Source: Bacteroidales bacterium (GTDB taxonomy: Bacteria > Bacteroidota > Bacteroidia > Bacteroidales > UBA932). From it: 25,435 bases of DNA. Shown here piece after piece: positions 15,655 through 23,698 of this stretch. Within the stretch, counting starts at the first letter, position 1; every line of letters starts with the position of its first letter. The notes beneath the pieces were generated by a model. It saw nothing but the letters and a program-made list of their open reading frames with translations. It was not told the origin of the DNA and ran no database searches. The stretch spans positions 1 through 25,435 of the forward strand of contig WRBG01000007.1 of assembly GCA_009784635.1 (NCBI GenBank), in the 5' to 3' direction. Made by a program: the position numbers and the translations under genes.

Positions 15655-16917
15655 ATGGCAAAAATCCAAGATAAAAACTTGAGGTATTCCCTTCTAAAGC
15701 ACTATGTTTACTTTATGTTTAAGTGGGCATACCGCAAGGTGGAATACTACGGAAAAGAAAACATTCCTCAAGACGGAGCGATTATCTACGCCCCCAACCA
15801 CACCAACACCTTGATGGATGCCTTAGCCATATTAGCTATTGACAGTCGGCCAAAAATCTTTGTAGCCAGAGCCGACGTCTTTAAGCATCCTACGGCCCTA
15901 AAGTTTCTGACGTTTTTGAAAATGCTGCCCATCAACCGAAAACGGGACGGAGTGGGCAACTTGGCCAAAAACGAGGACGTCAACAATATTGTCGTGGACG
16001 CCCTGCAGGACAAAGTCCCCTTTTGCATCCTGCCCGAAGGAACGCACCGCGCCATGCACAGCCTCATGCCCCTGCAAAAAGGACTCTTTCGCATTGCCTT
16101 ACAGGCCAACGACACTTTCGGAAGCCGGATGCCCGTGTATATAGTCCCTGTGGGCATAGAATTTGGGCATTTCTTTAGGTATCGTTCCTCTTTATTGGTG
16201 CAGATTGGCAAGCCGATTCACGTTACGCAGTTCATTGCCCAACATCCCGATTTAGCCGTACCCGAACAAATCAACGCCTTGAGAAACGAACTTGCAGGGC
16301 GACTTAAAGAACTGATTCTCCACATTCCCGATGACGCGCATTACAACGCCGCCTTTGCCCTTGCCCAAGTCTGCGGACACAAAAACTCATTGATTGACAG
16401 ATTCAAGACAGCCAAGGAAGCCATCAACCGGTTAGCCGATGTTACCGAAACGCAACCATTATTCGATACCGCAGAAGATTTATCCCGTCAAAGACACCGG
16501 CTCGGCATTGGAATGGAATCTGTGTTACACCCTCATATCGGATGGTCGGTGGCAGGAAAAATCCTTCTTCTGTTGGCAGGATTTCCTCTTTTTATTGCTT
16601 CATCCGTGGCCACCTCGCCCATAAGCCTGCTTGCTGCATGGCTCTGCGCCAAATTTGAAGACCCTGCCTTTCATAATACCCTAAGGTGTATGATAGCATC
16701 GGCATTAGCCCCTGTTCTGTCGTTGCTGACCGGCCTTGTATTCGGCATGGTATTTTCATGGGTATGGGGCGTTGTTGCGGCGCTGTTGCTCTTTCCTTCC
16801 TTCCTCTTCCTGCACGAATATCTGCGCTGGTTCCGGCTACTCATTTCCCACATAAAATGGCTATTGCACAGAGATTTATATAGACAATTTAACCAAATTA
16901 AAAATTTTAAACGATGA
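15655..16917 (+). CDS. PlsC-like lysophospholipid/glycerophosphate acyltransferase with C-terminal membrane segments
   Basis: Residues about 30-215 form an LPLAT (PlsC-type) acyltransferase domain. Block I is NHTNTLMD at 48-55: the catalytic His49 and Asp55 are five residues apart (HX5D) rather than the usual four, a variant seen in eukaryote-like GPAT/GAT subgroups. Block III is PEGTHR at 127-132 and block IV 'YIVPVGIEFG' at about 162-171. The family transfers acyl chains to glycerol-3-phosphate or lysophospholipids in phospholipid synthesis. After a soluble linker (about 215-300) come two to four hydrophobic helices (about 300-335 and 345-390) that would anchor it in the inner membrane. Its stop overlaps the next start by four bases (ATGA at 16914-16917), so the outer-membrane protein is translationally coupled to it. 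Confidence 0.87.
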   Translation: MAKIQDKNLRYSLLKHYVYFMFKWAYRKVEYYGKENIPQDGAIIYAPNHTNTLMDALAILAIDSRPKIFVARADVFKHPTALKFLTFLKMLPINRKRDGVGNLAKNEDVNNIVVDALQDKVPFCILPEGTHRAMHSLMPLQKGLFRIALQANDTFGSRMPVYIVPVGIEFGHFFRYRSSLLVQIGKPIHVTQFIAQHPDLAVPEQINALRNELAGRLKELILHIPDDAHYNAAFALAQVCGHKNSLIDRFKTAKEAINRLADVTETQPLFDTAEDLSRQRHRLGIGMESVLHPHIGWSVAGKILLLLAGFPLFIASSVATSPISLLAAWLCAKFEDPAFHNTLRCMIASALAPVLSLLTGLVFGMVFSWVWGVVAALLLFPSFLFLHEYLRWFRLLISHIKWLLHRDLYRQFNQIKNFKR

Positions 16918-18218
16918 AAAAGGGAGTATTATTATTTGTCCTCGCGCTGTTTGGGCATGCCGCTTTTGCGCAGAAAGAGGACATCATCAAAAAGGGGATT
17001 TCGTTTGGCCCCCTTCCCGTAGTCGCTTTTGACCAAGACAAGGGATTTCAATACGGCGCCCTGCTGAATTTATTCGATTTTGGAGACGGCTCGCATTATC
17101 CGCACCCCAAACAACAATGGTATATAGAAGCCTCGGCTTACACCAAGGGGACGCAACAATATTTTGTTACCTACGATACCAAACATTTGATTCCGGGAAT
17201 CCGGATGTCCTTAGCCGCCACCGCCGTATTTGACCGAGCTATGGATTTTTACGGATTTAACGGGTATCAGTCTATTTATCACGACTATTTCTTAACCCCC
17301 TTTTACCGATTGGAGCGACTGGCGGTAAGCGCCAAAGCCGACTTTGTGGGCAACCTGTGGGACAAAAAGCTGTTTTGGCAGGCAGGTTATTACTTTAGCA
17401 AGTATCAATACAGCGCCATTGACAAGGATAAGATTAACAAAGGTAAGAAAGAAGAAGAACAGTTTTGGGGCCAAACGCTTTACGAAAAATACATTGATTG
17501 GGGCATTATCCCCCAAGAGGAGCGGGACGGCGGCTTGACCAGCGCCTTACGGTTGGGCATCATGTATGATACCCGTGATTTTGAAGCAGCCCCCTCCAGC
17601 GGTATTTGGACGGAGGCAAATATGACGATTGCCCCCGAATTTTTGGGTACCACCCATGGATATTATCGCTACATGGCCACTTTTCGTCATTATATTCCCG
17701 TAGTTACAGAGCAGCTCTCCTTTGCCTACCGGCTGAATTATCAAGGAAGCATCGGGGATTTGCCCTATTACATCATGCCTGTCTTTAGCAACATCGGAAA
17801 AGAATTTGACCGAGACGGCATTGGTGGCTATCGTACTGTGCGCGGGATTCTGCGCGGCAGGGTACAGGGATTGGACGTAGGCTTCTTCAATGCAGAACTT
17901 AGGTGGAAGTTTGCGCGTTTTCATGTCGGAAAGCAAAATATCTATTTAGGACTCAATGCGTTTACAGATGGCGCCGTGGTTACCAAAAATTACGACCTCT
18001 CTTATCGCCGTCTATTGCATTCTTCTCTCGGTCCCGATATGACGGACTATAACGTACACATCAATACTTCCAAATCAGACAAATTACACACAGCCGCCGG
18101 CGCCGGATTCCGTTTTGTGATGAACCAAAACTTTATCATCGCCGTTGACTACGCCAAGCCTTTTGACAAGCGGGACGGAAAAGGGAGCCTCTACATCAAT
18201 ACCGGATATTTGTTTTAA
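16914..18218 (+). CDS. Omp85/BamA-TamA family outer-membrane barrel without POTRA domains
   Basis: 434 residues. There is a clear signal peptide (1-19, AFA then Gln20). Nearly all the remainder alternates polar and hydrophobic residues as in a beta barrel and is rich in Tyr, Phe and Trp. The Omp85 surface-antigen signature is recognisable: 'YDTRDFEAAPSSGIW' at about 218-232 (the family's 'D.RD....P..G') and 'GGYRTVRGILRGR' at about 304-316 (the conserved (V)RG motif of loop L6). No POTRA repeats precede the barrel, unlike BamA or TamA. Barrel-only members are common in Bacteroidota and may act in lipid or protein traffic. Coupling to the acyltransferase gene hints at lipids, but this is a guess. 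It ends 27 bases before the convergent recQ stop. Confidence 0.82.
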   Translation: MKKGVLLFVLALFGHAAFAQKEDIIKKGISFGPLPVVAFDQDKGFQYGALLNLFDFGDGSHYPHPKQQWYIEASAYTKGTQQYFVTYDTKHLIPGIRMSLAATAVFDRAMDFYGFNGYQSIYHDYFLTPFYRLERLAVSAKADFVGNLWDKKLFWQAGYYFSKYQYSAIDKDKINKGKKEEEQFWGQTLYEKYIDWGIIPQEERDGGLTSALRLGIMYDTRDFEAAPSSGIWTEANMTIAPEFLGTTHGYYRYMATFRHYIPVVTEQLSFAYRLNYQGSIGDLPYYIMPVFSNIGKEFDRDGIGGYRTVRGILRGRVQGLDVGFFNAELRWKFARFHVGKQNIYLGLNAFTDGAVVTKNYDLSYRRLLHSSLGPDMTDYNVHINTSKSDKLHTAAGAGFRFVMNQNFIIAVDYAKPFDKRDGKGSLYINTGYLF

Positions 18219-18245
18219 GTAGTTTCTTAATTCTTAAACAGCTTC

Positions 18246-20453
18246 TTAGTTCCCCAGCTCCGAGAGGAATTTCATCCGCACCAAGCGGACTTCTTCTTCG
18301 CTAAAATCCCGCCCCAAGGCATCCAATGCCTCTTCTATGGATTCGGAAGTGGCCTCGTGGCGGAAGTAGTGGAAAATATCGTCCAACTTGTCTTCGTCTA
18401 AAGCCTGCTCCAAGTAATAGTCAATGTTGAGTTTGGTGCCAGAGTTTATGATGACCTCGATTTCGTCGAACAATTCGTCCATTTGCATACCTTTGGCCTC
18501 GGCAATGTCTTCGAACTGTAGCTTGCGGTCTATGCTTTGGATAATAAATACCTTGTTACTCGACTTATTAATCAGCGATTTGACCACCATGTCTTGAGGT
18601 CGCTCGATTTCATTCTCCTCTACATATTTGGCAATAAGCGCCACAAATTCTTTGCCGTATTTTCTCGCCTTGCCCTCGCCTACCCCTTGACAATTCTTGA
18701 GTTCGTCAATAGATATGGGATACTGGATGGACATGTCTTCTAAAGAGGGGTCTTGAAAGATGACAAAAGTCGGAAGTTTTAGCTTTTTGGACACGTCGTG
18801 GCGCAGGTCTTTCAACAAGGCAAACAGTTCCATATCGCCGCCGCCGCCGCCCTTGGGCGCTCCTCCAATAAAGTTGTCGTCATCGTCATCGTCTACAAAT
18901 TCTCTGTCTTCGGTCAACATCATCGTATGGGGATTATCCAAAAAGGCCCGACCCTCGTCGGTAAGTTCCAGCAGGCCGTAATATTCTATGTTCTTATCTA
19001 ACATTTTAAGAATAAGAGCCTGACGAATAATCGCATTCCAAAAATGAGGGCTCTTGTCTTTCCCGATTCCAAAAAGGTCCAGCAAATGATGGTTGTAGGA
19101 CTTAATCATCGAATTGCTTTGTCCGGCAATGATGTTGGCCACATGCTCCGCCTTAAACTGCTGCTTGACGGCCTCTACGGTCTCCAACACAATGCACAAC
19201 TGCTCCTGTCCGTCAAATTGCACTTTGGGATAGAGGCAATTATCACAATTGTGGCAGGAGTCCTGCCCGTATTCTTCTCCAAAATAGTGCAGCAATACCT
19301 TGCGGCGGCAGACATTGGTCTCTGCATAAGCCACCGTGTCTAAAAGCAGTTGTTTGCCTATCTCCTGCTCGGCCACCGGCTTGCCCTGCATAAATTTTTC
19401 CAACTTTTGAATGTCTTTATACCGGTAAAACGTAATACACTGTCCTTCGCCCCCATCCCGTCCGGCCCGGCCCGTCTCTTGATAGTAGCCCTCTAAACTT
19501 TTGGGAATATCGTAATGAATCACATATCGCACATCGGGCTTGTCAATGCCCATGCCAAAAGCAATGGTCGCCACAATCACCTCCACCTCCTCCATCAAAA
19601 AGCTGTCTTGATTTTGGGAGCGGGTGTGGCTGTCCAAGCCGGCGTGGTAGGGCAAAGCCCTAATACCGTTTACCATCAATAACTCGGCGACTTCCTCTAC
19701 TTTTCTCCGGCTCAAGCAATAAATAATCCCCGACTTTCCCGAATTGGCCTTGATAAATTTGATAATCTCTTTATCTACCTGCTGTTTGGGCCTAACTTCA
19801 TAATAGAGGTTCTCCCGATTAAAGGAGGTCTTGAATACCGCAGCATCCAACATGCCCAAGTTTTTTTGGATATCGTTTTGCACCTTGGGCGTAGCGGTAG
19901 CCGTTAGGGCAATAATCGGAGCCTTGCCAATCTCCTGTATCAAAATCTGAATCCGGCGGTATTCGGGCCGGAAGTCATGCCCCCATTCCGAAATACAGTG
20001 CGCCTCGTCAATCGCGTAAAAAGAAATCTTCACCTGCCTAAGTAGCTGTATATTTTCTTCTTTTGTTAGAGACTCTGGCGCCACATACAGCAACTTGGTG
20101 TGCCCCGAAAGCAGGGCGCTGCGCACATCGTTCAATTGCTGGCGGTTCAAAGAGGAATTCAAAAAGTGGGCGATGCCCGTATCTTCCTCAATAAACCCCC
20201 TAATGGCATCCACTTGATTTTTCATGAGGGCAATCAAGGGCGATACCACAATAGCCGTACCCCTAAGCAACAAGGCCGGAAGCTGATAACAAAGCGACTT
20301 CCCTCCGCCCGTAGGCATCAGTACAAAAGCGTCCCTGCCTTCCAGCAGGTTTTGTATAACGGCCTCCTGCTGTCCTTTAAAGGAATCAAAGCCAAAGAAT
20401 CTTTTTAAGTAGACGTGCAGTTTTTTAGACGTAATTACCATAGATAAAATCAT
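18246..20453 (-). CDS. recQ: ATP-dependent DNA helicase RecQ
   Basis: A 3'-5' helicase for recombination and fork repair. Walker A is MPTGGGKS at 46-53, the DEAH-type box is at 149-152 (DEAHC), the 'ATATP' motif is near 185-189, and motif VI is 'QETGRAGRDG' at about 325-334. The RQC zinc site uses Cys382, Cys400, Cys403 and Cys406, followed by winged-helix sequence (about 415-505). A linker with six Asp (521-526) and a Gly-rich stretch (530-539) leads to an HRDC domain (about 541-615). The last 120 residues are an extra helical region longer than E. coli RecQ (609-610 residues). The start is 20453; an ATG at 20441 (MVITSKK) is equally plausible. It is divergent from kdsD. Confidence 0.95.
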   Translation of the reverse strand: MILSMVITSKKLHVYLKRFFGFDSFKGQQEAVIQNLLEGRDAFVLMPTGGGKSLCYQLPALLLRGTAIVVSPLIALMKNQVDAIRGFIEEDTGIAHFLNSSLNRQQLNDVRSALLSGHTKLLYVAPESLTKEENIQLLRQVKISFYAIDEAHCISEWGHDFRPEYRRIQILIQEIGKAPIIALTATATPKVQNDIQKNLGMLDAAVFKTSFNRENLYYEVRPKQQVDKEIIKFIKANSGKSGIIYCLSRRKVEEVAELLMVNGIRALPYHAGLDSHTRSQNQDSFLMEEVEVIVATIAFGMGIDKPDVRYVIHYDIPKSLEGYYQETGRAGRDGGEGQCITFYRYKDIQKLEKFMQGKPVAEQEIGKQLLLDTVAYAETNVCRRKVLLHYFGEEYGQDSCHNCDNCLYPKVQFDGQEQLCIVLETVEAVKQQFKAEHVANIIAGQSNSMIKSYNHHLLDLFGIGKDKSPHFWNAIIRQALILKMLDKNIEYYGLLELTDEGRAFLDNPHTMMLTEDREFVDDDDDDNFIGGAPKGGGGGDMELFALLKDLRHDVSKKLKLPTFVIFQDPSLEDMSIQYPISIDELKNCQGVGEGKARKYGKEFVALIAKYVEENEIERPQDMVVKSLINKSSNKVFIIQSIDRKLQFEDIAEAKGMQMDELFDEIEVIINSGTKLNIDYYLEQALDEDKLDDIFHYFRHEATSESIEEALDALGRDFSEEEVRLVRMKFLSELGN

Positions 20454-20461
20454 TACCTTTG
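20454..20461 (+). promoter_or_regulatory. Candidate kdsD promoter -7 element
   Basis: TACCTTTG matches the TAnnTTTG -7 element. No good TTG is found 19-21 bases upstream, so the promoter is only half supported. The start would be near 20467, giving a leader of about 37 bases to the ATG at 20504. It directly abuts the recQ start codon on the other strand; I found no matching element for recQ itself. Confidence 0.35.
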
Positions 20462-20503
20462 TGGCTCTAAGTTACAACTTTGTTTTAATCCTCACAAAAA
20501 TTT

Positions 20504-21475
20504 ATGCAAAAAACTCTATCCGACATTCGGGAATTAGCTATAAAAGTAATTGAAACAGAGGCAACTGCTGTTTTAAAATTAAAAGATTTTATTGACCAAA
20601 ATTTGGCCGATGTGGTGGACTTGATTCACCAAAATGCCGGTCGGGTGGTAGTTACCGGCATAGGAAAAAGCGCCATCATCGCCACCAAAATGGTGGCTAC
20701 TTTTAACTCTACCGGAACGCCCGCTCTTTTTATGCACGCCGCCGACGCCATACACGGAGATTTGGGCATGATACAGCCTTCGGATGTAGTGATTTGCCTC
20801 TCTAAAAGCGGAGATACGGCAGAAATCAAGGTATTGGTGCCTTTGATTAAAACAATGGGTAATAAGCTCATCGCTATTGTTTCCAATCCGGATTCCTATT
20901 TGGCCCGTCAAGCCGACTACACGCTTATGGCCACCGTGGATACAGAGGCCTGTCCCAACAACTTAGCCCCCACCACCAGCACTACCACCCAGTTGGTCAT
21001 GGGAGACGTATTGGCCATCTGCCTCCTCCAAAAACGAGGCTTTAAGGCAGAGGACTTTGCCCGCGTGCATCCGGGAGGAGCTTTGGGAAAAAAACTCTAT
21101 ACCCGTGTCAGCGACATCATTGACCCCTCCCGGGCTCCGGCCGTAGCCTGCGGGGATTCCATACAAAAAACCATTTTCACCATATCGGCCAACCGGCTGG
21201 GCGCTACTGCCGTATTAGATAGCACAGGAGCGCTTTGCGGCATTATCACGGACGGCGACATCCGCCGGATGGTCGAAAAAGGCGGGTCATTTGCCCAACT
21301 TCAAGCCCAAGACCTAATGAATAAAAATCCCAAGACCATAGATATTAACGAAATGGCTATAAACGCATTCCGACTGATGGAAGAAAAAAGCATCACCCAG
21401 CTCATTGTGCTTAAAGAGAATGGCTACGCGGGCATGATACACATACACGACATTATGAGGGAGGGTATTGTATAA
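20504..21475 (+). CDS. kdsD: D-arabinose 5-phosphate isomerase (KpsF/GutQ family)
   Basis: Interconverts ribulose 5-phosphate and arabinose 5-phosphate, the first step toward Kdo for lipopolysaccharide. A SIS sugar-isomerase domain covers about 35-175: 'VVVTGIGKSAIIA' (phosphate-binding, Lys55), 'HAADAIHGDLGM' and 'CLSKSGDTAEI', with the family link 'FARVHPGGALGKKL' at 185-198. Two CBS domains follow at about 203-260 and 268-321. Length 323 is standard. The stop TAA and the next ATG share one base (TAATG, 21473-21477), so the agmatinase-like gene is translated in a coupled manner. A neighbouring recQ in divergent orientation is probably just gene order. High confidence in family; physiological assignment to Kdo rather than capsule variants is inferred. 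Confidence 0.94.
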   Translation: MQKTLSDIRELAIKVIETEATAVLKLKDFIDQNLADVVDLIHQNAGRVVVTGIGKSAIIATKMVATFNSTGTPALFMHAADAIHGDLGMIQPSDVVICLSKSGDTAEIKVLVPLIKTMGNKLIAIVSNPDSYLARQADYTLMATVDTEACPNNLAPTTSTTTQLVMGDVLAICLLQKRGFKAEDFARVHPGGALGKKLYTRVSDIIDPSRAPAVACGDSIQKTIFTISANRLGATAVLDSTGALCGIITDGDIRRMVEKGGSFAQLQAQDLMNKNPKTIDINEMAINAFRLMEEKSITQLIVLKENGYAGMIHIHDIMREGIV

Positions 21476-22497
21476 TGTTTAATCCTAATAATATCGCCAT
21501 TCCCAACGGAAATTATTTTGCCTTGCCCTACACGGCGGAGGAGGCAGAAATCGTATTGCTCTCCGTACCTTGGGATGTTACCACGTCATACCGCGCAGGC
21601 ACGCATAAAGGCCCTAAGGCCATGATAGAAGCATCGGCACAAATGGACCTCTTTGACCCCTTGGTCCCCAAGGCATGGGAGGTTCGCATCGGCACGCTTC
21701 CCTCCCTACGAGGGATAGATAAACAGAATAAGTCCATACGCAAAGCCGCCCAACAGGTAATTACCGCTTTAGAGCAGGAACAGGAATCCGCCTCCTATAC
21801 AGGGGAACTTTCTTTGGTCAATGAGGCCTGTTTAGCCCTTAACCAAACCGTGTACCGGACCTGCCGCAGCCAACTCCAAAAAGGTAGATTAGTGGGTATT
21901 GTGGGCGGGGAACACAGCGTCCCCTTAGGTTTAATACAAGCCCTGCAAGAACAATATAAATCATTTGGAATCTTACATATAGACGCACATGCCGACCTGC
22001 GCTGCGCCTACGAAGGCTTTTCCTTTTCCCATGCCTCTGTGATGTATAACGCCGTACAACTGTTAGGAATCAGCCTCACACAGGTGGGTATTCGCGACTA
22101 CTGTCAAGAGGAGGCCGATATCATTGCCGCATCTGAACAGATACACTGCTTTGCCGACCATGAACTCCGCCGCCGCCTTTTTGAAGGAGACCCTTGGAGC
22201 CGGCTCTGCCGCCTGATTATTGATACTTTGCCTGATAAGGTGTATATCAGCTTTGATATAGATGGGCTTAGTCCCGATTGCTGCCCCAATACCGGCACCC
22301 CTGTGCCCGGAGGCCTTTCTTTTAGGGAGGCCGATTATTTGCTGCATAGCCTTGCCCTTTCCGGAAGAAAAATCATTGGATTCGACCTTTGCGAAGTGGC
22401 TCCGGCCAAAGACAACGAGTGGGACGCCAATGTGGGCGCCCGTATGCTGTACAAGCTGTGCTGTTACACCCACTTGAGTAACACAACTATGAAATAA
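21475..22497 (+). CDS. Agmatinase/arginase family ureohydrolase
   Basis: 340 residues with all six manganese ligands of the ureohydrolase fold: His147 (GGEHS), Asp170, His172 and Asp174 (IDAHAD), and Asp261 and Asp263 (SFDIDGLSP). A later 'GFDLCEVAP' with Glu307 is the family's conserved loop. The enzyme should hydrolyse a guanidino compound, releasing urea. Agmatinase (agmatine to putrescine) is the best guess, as most Bacteroidota members are named so. Arginase, formimidoylglutamase and guanidinobutyrase share the motifs. No arginine decarboxylase gene is in the window to support the pathway. Residues about 100-125 form an insertion-like loop. It overlaps kdsD by one base, an odd partner for a polyamine enzyme. 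Confidence 0.88.
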   Translation: MFNPNNIAIPNGNYFALPYTAEEAEIVLLSVPWDVTTSYRAGTHKGPKAMIEASAQMDLFDPLVPKAWEVRIGTLPSLRGIDKQNKSIRKAAQQVITALEQEQESASYTGELSLVNEACLALNQTVYRTCRSQLQKGRLVGIVGGEHSVPLGLIQALQEQYKSFGILHIDAHADLRCAYEGFSFSHASVMYNAVQLLGISLTQVGIRDYCQEEADIIAASEQIHCFADHELRRRLFEGDPWSRLCRLIIDTLPDKVYISFDIDGLSPDCCPNTGTPVPGGLSFREADYLLHSLALSGRKIIGFDLCEVAPAKDNEWDANVGARMLYKLCCYTHLSNTTMK

Positions 22498-22517
22498 TCA
22501 ATATTTTATGATTGTCA

Positions 22518-22549
22518 TTTTGTTAGTATCGGAAAAATATCTACCTTAG
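22518..22549 (+). promoter_or_regulatory. Probable promoter of the FKBP-DUF3127 genes
   Basis: TTTTG at 22518-22522, 19 bases, then TACCTTAG at 22542-22549, one mismatch from TAnnTTTG. The start would be near 22555, about 44 bases before the ATG at 22599. It lies in a 101-base AT-rich gap that holds no gene. Confidence 0.5.
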
Positions 22550-22598
22550 CTGATTCAAATTTTACAAAAATAATTTACAAATATCAAATCAACACATT

Positions 22599-23300
22599 AT
22601 GAAAAAAATTACCATTATTGCACTCTGCCTGATTGCATTACTCTCTGCACAGGCCTGTAACAACAACCAACACCCCAGACCCGAAGGCATGTCTAAGGCT
22701 CTGCTTGATTCCGCCAGTATGGCTATTGGCTTTTTCTTTGCAGATATGATTAAACAAAATCAATTCGAAGAGGTTAATTATGCTATTATGTTTAAAACCA
22801 TGAAAAAAATCAGCAAGGGTGAGGAGGTTATTTCTCAAATGGAGGCTAATGAAATCATCCAAAAATATTTCATGCAAAAACAGACATTGATGGCCGAACA
22901 AAGCCAGAAAAAAGGAGCCGAATTTTTAGTCAAAAACAAAACCAAAGAGGGTGTAATCGAACTGGAAAGCGGTTTACAGTATAAGATATTAGAAGAAGGT
23001 ACAGGCATATCGCCCGAGGCTACCGACGTAGTAACGGTGCATTATACCGGTACCCTAATTGACGGCACCGAGTTTGACTCCTCAGTGAACAACGGCCAAC
23101 CGGCTACCTTCCCGCTGAATGGAGTGATTCCCGGATGGACAGAGGGGCTTCAGCTGCTCAAAGAAGGCGGTAAAGCCATGCTCTACATTCCTTGGGAGTT
23201 AGGTTACGGCGTGCAGCAATGGGGTCCTATTCCTGCATACTCCACCTTGATTTTTGAAGTGGAACTCATTCAAGTCGTCAAAGGCGAACCTCAAGAATAA
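22599..23300 (+). CDS. FKBP-type peptidyl-prolyl isomerase lipoprotein (FkpA/Mip-like)
   Basis: 233 residues. The N-terminus is a lipoprotein signal with Cys20 as the lipidated residue (LLSAQAC). The next residues, NNNQHP, lack the acidic surface-export signal known for Bacteroidota lipoproteins, so a periplasm-facing location is likely. Residues about 30-120 form the helical FKBP_N dimerisation arm, with a Gln/Lys/Glu-rich stem. About 125-228 is the FKBP catalytic domain: 'VTVHYTGTLIDGTEFDSS' holds Tyr149, Phe159 and Asp160, and 'VIPGWTEGLQLLKEGGKA' follows. 'WELGYGVQQWG' and 'LIFEVELIQV' complete the domain. It should catalyse proline isomerisation and chaperone envelope proteins. DUF3127 follows after five bases. 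Confidence 0.92.
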   Translation: MKKITIIALCLIALLSAQACNNNQHPRPEGMSKALLDSASMAIGFFFADMIKQNQFEEVNYAIMFKTMKKISKGEEVISQMEANEIIQKYFMQKQTLMAEQSQKKGAEFLVKNKTKEGVIELESGLQYKILEEGTGISPEATDVVTVHYTGTLIDGTEFDSSVNNGQPATFPLNGVIPGWTEGLQLLKEGGKAMLYIPWELGYGVQQWGPIPAYSTLIFEVELIQVVKGEPQE

Positions 23301-23305
23301 TCATC

Positions 23306-23695
23306 ATGGCGCTTGAGCTTACAGGCAAACTCCTGCAAAAAATGCCCCCGCAATCCGGGCAGAGCGCGAAAGGCGCTTGGAGCAAGCAGGAATTTGTACT
23401 CGAAACACAAGAAAGCTACCCCCGCAAAGTCTGCCTCTCTGTTTGGGGGGCAGACAAGGTGGCGGAGTTGGGCGCCATAGCCGAGGGAGAAGTCCTAAAG
23501 GTAAGTTTTAATCTTGAGTCCCGTTCTTTTAACGAGCGCTGGTATACAGATGTCCGCGCTTGGCGCATCGAAAGATTAAATACCATGAATCAAGAAGGGG
23601 ACGGGGCTTATCCGCCCAATCATCCCCTTCCCTATTCAGACCCCGGATACTTGGATACGGATGCCTCGTCCGAGGTAGACGACCTTCCGTTCTAA
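23306..23695 (+). CDS. DUF3127 domain-containing protein
   Basis: 129 residues. It starts 'MALELTGKLLQKMPPQSGQ', with 'GAWSKQEFVLET' and 'YPRKVCLSVWG', then 'VLKVSFNLESRSFNERWYTDVRAWRIE'. This is the pattern of DUF3127, a small Bacteroidota family. The beta-rich layout with conserved Trp residues in 'W..QEFVLET' and 'RWYTDVRAW' resembles an OB-fold and has been suggested to be single-strand-binding-like, but the function is not established to my knowledge. The last 35 residues are a low-complexity Pro/Asp-rich, acidic tail ending 'DDLPF', reminiscent of the acidic 'DDIPF' tip of SSB proteins, which recruits partner proteins. It lies five bases after the FKBP gene and ends three bases before the convergent DUF1080 gene. 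Confidence 0.82.
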   Translation: MALELTGKLLQKMPPQSGQSAKGAWSKQEFVLETQESYPRKVCLSVWGADKVAELGAIAEGEVLKVSFNLESRSFNERWYTDVRAWRIERLNTMNQEGDGAYPPNHPLPYSDPGYLDTDASSEVDDLPF

Positions 23696-23698
23696 TCC

